Source: Haliotis asinina (Eukaryota; Mollusca; Gastropoda; Lepetellida; Haliotidae). From it: 64,000 nucleotides of DNA. The translations under genes were made by a program, and so were the position numbers. Positions 58,983 to 64,000 of this stretch are shown here, piece after piece (position 1 is the stretch's first letter; each line of letters opens with the position of its first letter). The notes below the pieces were generated by a model that was given only the letters and a program-made list of their open reading frames with translations, was not told the origin of the DNA and ran no database searches. Where the stretch lies: NCBI RefSeq assembly GCF_037392515.1, contig NC_090288.1, positions 21,608,969 to 21,672,968 on the forward strand, in the 5' to 3' direction.

Positions 58983-59054
58983 GGGCTCGTCCGGGATTTG
59001 AACCCGGGACCTCTCGCACCCTAAGCGAGAATCATACCCCTAGACCAACGAGCC
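58983..59054 (-). tRNA. tRNA-Pro(AGG), copy 17
   Basis: Identical to copy 12; perfect stems. Confidence 0.95.
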
Positions 59055-59396
59055 GCTTATCACAGTTCCTTCAAGTTGGCTACAGAAACTTCACGTGGTA
59101 GTATGATGCAATGAACACAAGCCCGTGCTGCCCTCGGCACATTGCGCCAAGCACTGTTGAGAGGGACATTGTAGTCAGGGGCAAGTTTGAGTTTCATTTC
59201 ATTTATTTACAACCGTATTCAACCTTCAGTGTAAAAATGAACATTCGGCCCTTCATCAATTGCGAGCTCCTGCAAACATGCTAGCTTTTCTTTCAGGTGA
59301 CAATTAAGCTCGTTATCCAATCATTCTGACACATGCCTCATTGTTAATGATGTGGAAGACAATCAAAATTGTCAGTTCTATTTACCAAAAGATACA

Positions 59397-59468
59397 GGGC
59401 TCGTCCGGATTTCGAACCCGGGACCTATCGCACCCAAAGCGAGAATCATACCCCTAGACCAACGAGCC
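59397..59468 (-). tRNA. tRNA-Pro(TGG), copy 18, weakened anticodon stem
   Basis: The 3' strand of the anticodon stem is GCGAT instead of GCGAG, leaving a C-U mismatch at the outer pair (27-43). The other features are as copy 13. It may still fold, with a four-pair anticodon stem. Confidence 0.88.
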
Positions 59469-59571
59469 TCAGATACGAGGCCAGCCCTTGATCACTCTCT
59501 TATTTCAACCTCTCGATGTTTGGAACTAATAAAATGAAAGGAAAATAGTCGTCTTGGATTATCAAAAGGTT

Positions 59572-59643
59572 GGGCTCGTCCGGGATTTGAACCCGGGACC
59601 TCTCGCACCCTAAGCGAGAATCATACCCCTAGACCAACGAGCC
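59572..59643 (-). tRNA. tRNA-Pro(AGG), copy 19
   Basis: Consensus AGG gene, TTTT terminator after AACC. Confidence 0.95.
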
Positions 59644-59985
59644 GCTTATCACAGTTCCTTCAAGTTGGCTACAGAAACTTCACGTGGTAGTATGATGCAA
59701 TGAACACAAGCCCGTTCTGCCCTCGGCACATTGCGCCAAGCACTGTTGAGAGGGACATTGTAGGCAGGGGCAAGTTTGAGTTTCATTTCATTTATTTACA
59801 ACCGTATTCAACCTTCAGTGTAAAAATGAACATTCGGCCCTTCATTAATTGCGAGCTCCTGCAAACATGCTAGCTTTTCTTTCAGGTGAAAATTAAGCTC
59901 ATTATCCAATCATTCTGACACATGCCTCATTGTTAATGATGTGGAAGACAATCAAAATTGTCAGTTCTATTTACCAAAAGATACA

Positions 59986-60057
59986 GGGCTCGTCCGGAAT
60001 TCGAACCCGGGACCTCTCGCACCCTAAGCGAGAATCATACCCCTAGACCAACGAGCC
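59986..60057 (-). tRNA. tRNA-Pro(AGG), copy 20
   Basis: T loop TTCGAAT with wobble. The 5' flank is of the GATAAGCGG type normally seen in the other AGG slot. Confidence 0.94.
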
Positions 60058-60399
60058 GCTTATCACAGTTCCTTCAAGTTGGCTACAGAAACTTCACGTG
60101 GTAGTATGATGCAATGAACACAAGCCCGTGCTGCCCTCGGCACATTGCGCCAAGCACTGTTGAGAGGGACATTGTAGGCAGGGGCAAGTTTGAGTTTCAT
60201 TTCATTTTTTTACAACCGTATTCAACCTTCAGTGTAAAAATGAACATTCGGCCCTTCATTAATTGCGAGCTCCTGCAAACATGCTAGCTTTTCTTTCAGG
60301 TGACAATTAAGCTCATTATCCAATCATTCTCACGCGTGCCTCATTGTTAATGATGTGGAAGACAATCAAAATTGTCAGTTCTATTTACCAAAAGATACA

Positions 60400-60471
60400 G
60401 GGCTCGTCCGGAATTCGAACCCGGGACCTCTCGCACCCAAAGCGAGAATCATACCCCTAGACCAACGAGCC
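60400..60471 (-). tRNA. tRNA-Pro(TGG), copy 21
   Basis: T arm TTCGAATTCCGG, a T arm otherwise typical of the second AGG slot, so a possible product of conversion between slots. Confidence 0.93.
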
Positions 60472-60574
60472 TCAGATACGAGCCCAGCCCTTGATCACTC
60501 TCTTATTTCAACCTCTCGATCTTTGGAACTAATAAAATGAAAGGAAAATAGTCGTCTTGGATTATCAAAAGGTT

Positions 60575-60646
60575 GGGCTCGTCCGGGATTTGAACCCGGG
60601 ACCTCTCGCACCCTAAGCGAGAATCATACCCCTAGACCAACGAGCC
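60575..60646 (-). tRNA. tRNA-Pro(AGG), copy 22
   Basis: Consensus AGG gene with perfect stems and TTTT terminator. Confidence 0.95.
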
Positions 60647-60988
60647 GCTTATCACAGTTCCTTCAAGTTGGCTACAGAAACTTCACGTGGTAGTATGATG
60701 CAATGAACACAAGCCCGTTCTGCCCTCGGCACATTGCGCCAAGCACTGTTGAGAGGGACATTGTAGGCAGGGGCAAGTTTGAGTTTCATTTCATTTATTT
60801 ACAACCGTATTCAACCTTCAGTGTAAAAATGAACATTCCGCCCTTCATTAATTGCGAGCTACTGCAAACATGCTAGCTTTTCTTTCAGGTGACAATTAAG
60901 CTCATTATCCAATCATTCTGACACATGCCTCATTGTTAATGATGTGGAAGACAATCAAAATTGTCAGTTCTATTTACCAAAAGATACA

Positions 60989-61060
60989 GGGCTCGTCCGG
61001 AATTTGAACCCGGGACCTATCGCACCCTAAGCGAGAATCATACCCCTAGACCAACGAGCC
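60989..61060 (-). tRNA. tRNA-Pro(AGG), copy 23, weakened anticodon stem
   Basis: It carries the same GCGAT change as copy 18 (C-U mismatch at 27-43) although it is an AGG gene. T loop TTCAAAT with one wobble pair. Confidence 0.88.
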
Positions 61061-61402
61061 GCGTATCACAGTTCCTTCAAGTTGGCTACAGAAACTTCAC
61101 GTGGTAGTATGATGCAATGAACACAAGCCCGTGCTGCCCTCGGCACATTGCGCCAAGCACTGTTGAGAGGGACATTGTAGGCAGGGGCAAGTTTGAGTTT
61201 CATTTCATTTTTTTACAACCGTATTCAACCTTCAGTGTAAAAATGAACATTCGGCCCTTCATTAATTGCGAGCTCCTGCAAACATGCTAGCTTTTCTTTT
61301 AGGTGACAATTAAGCTCATTATCCAATCATTCTCACACGTGCCTCATTGTTAATGATGTGGAAGACAATCAAAATTGTCAGTTCTATTTACCAAAAGATA
61401 CA

Positions 61403-61474
61403 GGGCTCGTCCGGGATTCGAACCCGGGACCTCTCGCACCCAAAGCGAGAATCATACCCCTAGACCAACGAGCC
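61403..61474 (-). tRNA. tRNA-Pro(TGG), copy 24
   Basis: Perfect T stem (CCGGG/CCCGG) with loop TTCGAAT; the first of the stronger TGG genes that fill the right part of the array. Confidence 0.95.
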
Positions 61475-61577
61475 TCAGATACGAGCCCAGCCCTTGATCA
61501 CTCTCTTATTTCAACCTCTCGATCTTTGGAACTAATAAAATGAAAGGAAAATAGTCGTCTTGGATTATCAAAAGGTT

Positions 61578-61649
61578 GGGCTCGTCCGGGATTTGAACCC
61601 GGGACCTCTCGCACCCTAAGCGAGAATCATACCCCTAGACCAACGAGCC
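61578..61649 (-). tRNA. tRNA-Pro(AGG), copy 25
   Basis: Consensus AGG gene, perfect stems. Confidence 0.95.
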
Positions 61650-61991
61650 GCTTATCACAGTTCCTTCAAGTTGGCTACAGAAACTTCACGTGGTAGTATG
61701 ATGCAATGAACACAAGCCCGTTCTACCCTCGGCACATTGCGCCAAGCACTGTTGAGAGGGACATTGTAGGCAGGGGCAAGTTTGAGTTTCATTTCATTTA
61801 TTTACAACCGTATTCAACCTTCAGTGTAAAAATGAACATTCGGCCCTTCATTAATTGCGAGCTCCTGCAAACATGCTAGCTTTTCTTTCAGGTGAAAATT
61901 AAGCTCATTATCCAATCATTCTGACACATGCCTCATTGTTAATGATGTGGAAGACAATCAAAATTGTCAGTTCTATTTACCAAAAGATACA

Positions 61992-62063
61992 GGGCTCGTC
62001 CGGAATTCGAACCCGGGACCTCTCGCACCCTAAGCGAGAATCATACCCCTAGACCAACGAGCC
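61992..62063 (-). tRNA. tRNA-Pro(AGG), copy 26
   Basis: T loop TTCGAAT with wobble pair; TTTT terminator. Confidence 0.94.
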
Positions 62064-62405
62064 GCGTATCACAGTTCCTTCAAGTTGGCTACAGAAACTT
62101 CACGTGGTAGTATGATGCAATGAACACAAGCCCGTGCTGCCCTCGGCACATTGCGCCAAGCACTGTTGAGAGGGACATTGTAGGCAGGGGCAAGTTTGAG
62201 TTTCATTTCATTTTTTTACAACCGTATTCAACCTTCAGTGTAAAAATGAACATTCGGCCCTTCATTAATTGCGAGCTCCTGCAAACATGCTAGCTTTTCT
62301 TTTAGGTGACAATTAAGCTCATTATCCAATCATTCTCACGCGTGCCTCATTGTTAATGATGTGGAAGACAATCAAAATTGTCAGTTCTATTTACCAAAAG
62401 ATACA

Positions 62406-62477
62406 GGGCTCGTCCGGGATTCGAACCCGGGACCTCTCGCACCCAAAGCGAGAATCATACCCCTAGACCAACGAGCC
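62406..62477 (-). tRNA. tRNA-Pro(TGG), copy 27
   Basis: Perfect stems, T loop TTCGAAT. Confidence 0.95.
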
Positions 62478-62580
62478 TCAGATACGAGCCTACCCCTTGA
62501 TCACTCTCTTATTTCAACCTCTCGATCTTTGGAACTAATAAAATGAAAGGAAAATAGTCGTCTTGGATTATCAAAAGGTT

Positions 62581-62652
62581 GGGCTCGTCCGGGAATTGAA
62601 CCCGGGACCTCTCGCACCCTAAGCGAGAATCATACCCCTAGACCAACGAGCC
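62581..62652 (-). tRNA. tRNA-Pro(AGG), copy 28
   Basis: T loop TTCAATT instead of TTCAAAT, so the B box is GGTTCAATTCC, still matching the consensus. The 5' spacer is shortened to 125 bp. Confidence 0.93.
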
Positions 62653-62777
62653 GCTTATCACAGTTCCTTCAAGTTGGCTACAGAAACTTCACATTATCCA
62701 ATCATTCTGACACATGCCTTATTGTTAATGATGTGGAAGACAATCAAAATTGTCAGTTCTATTTACCAAAAGATACA

Positions 62778-62849
62778 GGGCTCGTCCGGGATTCGAACCC
62801 GGGACCTCTCGCACCCAAAGCGAGAATCATACCCCTAGACCAACGAGCC
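62778..62849 (-). tRNA. tRNA-Pro(TGG), copy 29
   Basis: Perfect stems, T loop TTCGAAT; follows the shortened spacer. Confidence 0.95.
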
Positions 62850-62952
62850 TCAGATACGAGGCCACCCCTTGATCACTCTCTTTTTTCAACCTCTCGATGT
62901 TTGGAACTAATAAAATGAAAGGAAAATAGTCGTCTTGGATTATCAAAAGGTT

Positions 62953-63024
62953 GGGCTCGTCCGGGATTTGAACCCGAGACCTCTCGCACCCTAAGCGAGA
63001 ATCATACCCCTAGACCAACGAGCC
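62953..63024 (-). tRNA. tRNA-Pro(AGG), copy 30
   Basis: T stem begins TCGGG, making the outer T-stem pair a U-G wobble; otherwise consensus. Confidence 0.93.
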
Positions 63025-63366
63025 GCTTGTCACAGTTCCTTCAAGTTGGCTACAGAAACTTCACGTGGTAGTATGATGCAATGAACACAAGCCCGTTCTG
63101 CCCTCGGCACATTGCGCCAAGCACTGTTGAGAGGGACATTGTAGGCAGGGGCAAGTTTGAGTTTCATTTCTTTTATTTACAACCGTATTCAACCTTCAGT
63201 GTAAAAATGAACATTCGGCCCTTCATTAATTGCGAGCTCCTGCAAACATGCTAGCTTTTCTTTTAGGTGAAAATTAAGCTCATTATCCAATCATTCTGAC
63301 ACATGCCTCATTGTTAATCATGTGGAAAACAATCAAAATTGTCAGTTCTATTTACCAAAAGATACA

Positions 63367-63438
63367 GGGCTCGTCCGGGATTCGAACCCGGGACCTCTCG
63401 CACCCAAAGCGAGAATCATACCCCTAGACCAACGAGCC
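63367..63438 (-). tRNA. tRNA-Pro(TGG), copy 31
   Basis: Perfect stems, T loop TTCGAAT, TTTT terminator. Confidence 0.95.
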
Positions 63439-63541
63439 TCAGATACGAGGCCAGCCCTTGATCACTCTCTTATTTCAACCTCTCGATCTTTGGAACTAAT
63501 AAAATGAAAGGAAAATAGTCGTCTTGGATTATCAAAAGGTT

Positions 63542-63613
63542 GGGCTCGTTCGGAATTTGAACCCGGGACCTCTCGCACCCTAAGCGAGAATCATACCCCT
63601 AGACCAACGAGCC
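63542..63613 (-). tRNA. tRNA-Pro(AGG), copy 32, weakened T stem
   Basis: The 3' side of the T stem is TCCGA, giving a C-A mismatch at the outer pair and a G-U at the inner one. The B box is still GGTTCAAATTC-like but departs from consensus at its end. It may be less active. Confidence 0.85.
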
Positions 63614-63955
63614 GCGTATCACAGTTCCTTCAAGTTGGCTACAGAAACTTCACGTGGTAGTATGATGCAATGAACACAAGCCCGTGCTGCCCTCGGCACA
63701 TTGCGCCAAGCACTGTTGAGAGGGACATTGTAGGCAGGGGCAAGTTTGAGTTTCATTTCATTTTTTTACAACCGTATTCAACCTTCAGTGTAAAAATGAA
63801 CATTCGGCCCTTCATTAATTGCGAGCTCCTGCAAACATGCTAGCTTTTCTTTTAGGTGACAATTAAGCTCATTATCCAATCATTCTCACGCGTGCCTCAT
63901 TGTTAATGATGTGGAAGACAATCAAAATTGTCAGTTCTATTTACCAAAAGATACA

Positions 63956-64000
63956 GGGCTCGTCCGGGATTCGAACCCGGGACCTCTCGCACCCAAAGCG
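63956..64000 (-). tRNA. tRNA-Pro(TGG), copy 33, cut by the window end
   Basis: Only the 3' 45 bases are in the window: acceptor 3' strand, perfect T arm, and the 3' part of the anticodon loop with TGGGT, which gives anticodon TGG. TTTT terminator present. Confidence 0.9.

Larger units (their letters stand above)
53638..64000 (-). repeat. tandem array of tRNA-Pro repeat units
   Basis: Units of 1003 bp hold three minus-strand genes (in plus order a TGG gene, 103 bp, an AGG gene, 342 bp, an AGG gene, 342 bp). Units of 589 bp lack the last slot. Unit starts, taken at the TGG gene, are 54208, 55210, 56213, 57216, 57805, 58808, 59397, 60400, 61403, 62406, 62778, 63367 and 63956. One spacer is shortened to 125 bp (62653-62777). 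The spacers carry AACATTCGGCCCTTCATYAA, GCGAGCTCCTGCAAACATGC and TGCGCCAAGCACTGTTGAGA and are nearly identical between units. A 61-codon plus-strand frame in each unit is antisense to the TGG gene and not real. The array continues past the window. Confidence 0.95.

Noticed and set aside
55165-63507. Repeated 61-codon plus-strand frame MEDNQNCQFYLPKDTGL
   Set aside because: It runs antisense through each TGG tRNA gene and its spacer; repeated only because the unit is repeated.
53638-64000. Bacterial or mitochondrial tRNA cluster
   Set aside because: Single amino acid, internal Pol III boxes, no encoded CCA, and eukaryotic flanks on the left.

Overview
The window is animal nuclear DNA, most likely from a marine gastropod of the abalone kind (vetigastropod). 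The pointers are three copies of a short retroposon whose tail reads GCGGCGTAAAAC followed by (ACTC)n, which I know as very abundant in Haliotis sequence; a second tRNA-derived SINE with a mollusc-style central domain; introns with GT/AG borders; and (CCCTAA)n telomere-type repeats. There are no operons or bacterial genes. Most of the window is repeats: six unrelated tandem arrays, two broken LTR retroelements, three DNA transposons, several SINEs and a tRNA gene array.

Layout. 1-2976 is a 49-bp minisatellite and 5412-6522 a 65-bp satellite. From 8228 a 22-bp minisatellite begins. It is split by a 9.5-kb DNA transposon (8813-18354) with CCCAGGTAGCA terminal inverted repeats. That transposon carries a broken Tnp2/EnSpm-like transposase (9808-11871) and, on the same strand, a six-exon gene for a DUF4806 protein (12082-16885). 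The third exon of this gene has expanded into a 69-bp proline/serine-coding minisatellite. A small SINE fragment and a Tigger/pogo element (17138-17945) are nested inside the transposon. After it, 18425-29630 is an 11-kb satellite of 42- and 33-bp units.

29633-33566 is a broken Ty3/Gypsy LTR element whose part order (integrase tail before reverse transcriptase) suggests the Gmr1-like group. 33567-49440 is mostly low-copy sequence with SINEs, short interspersed repeats, interstitial telomere repeats and two weak candidate host exon groups (36403-36873 minus, 37413-38406 plus). 49441-50112 is a deleted Tc1-like element, 50317-51032 a duplicated segment around a nested hairpin, and 51997-53637 a broken gag-protease fragment of a second LTR element.

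From 53638 to the window end is a tandem array with 33 tRNA-Pro genes, all on the minus strand. Nineteen have anticodon AGG and fourteen TGG, and the last is cut by the window edge. The repeat units are 1003 bp (three genes) or 589 bp (two genes). Each complete gene keeps A and B boxes and a TTTT terminator, so the array is a plausible high-dose source of proline tRNA, unless it is a satellite built from tRNA genes. The two most interesting systems are this array and the two-gene transposon with its DUF4806 partner protein.
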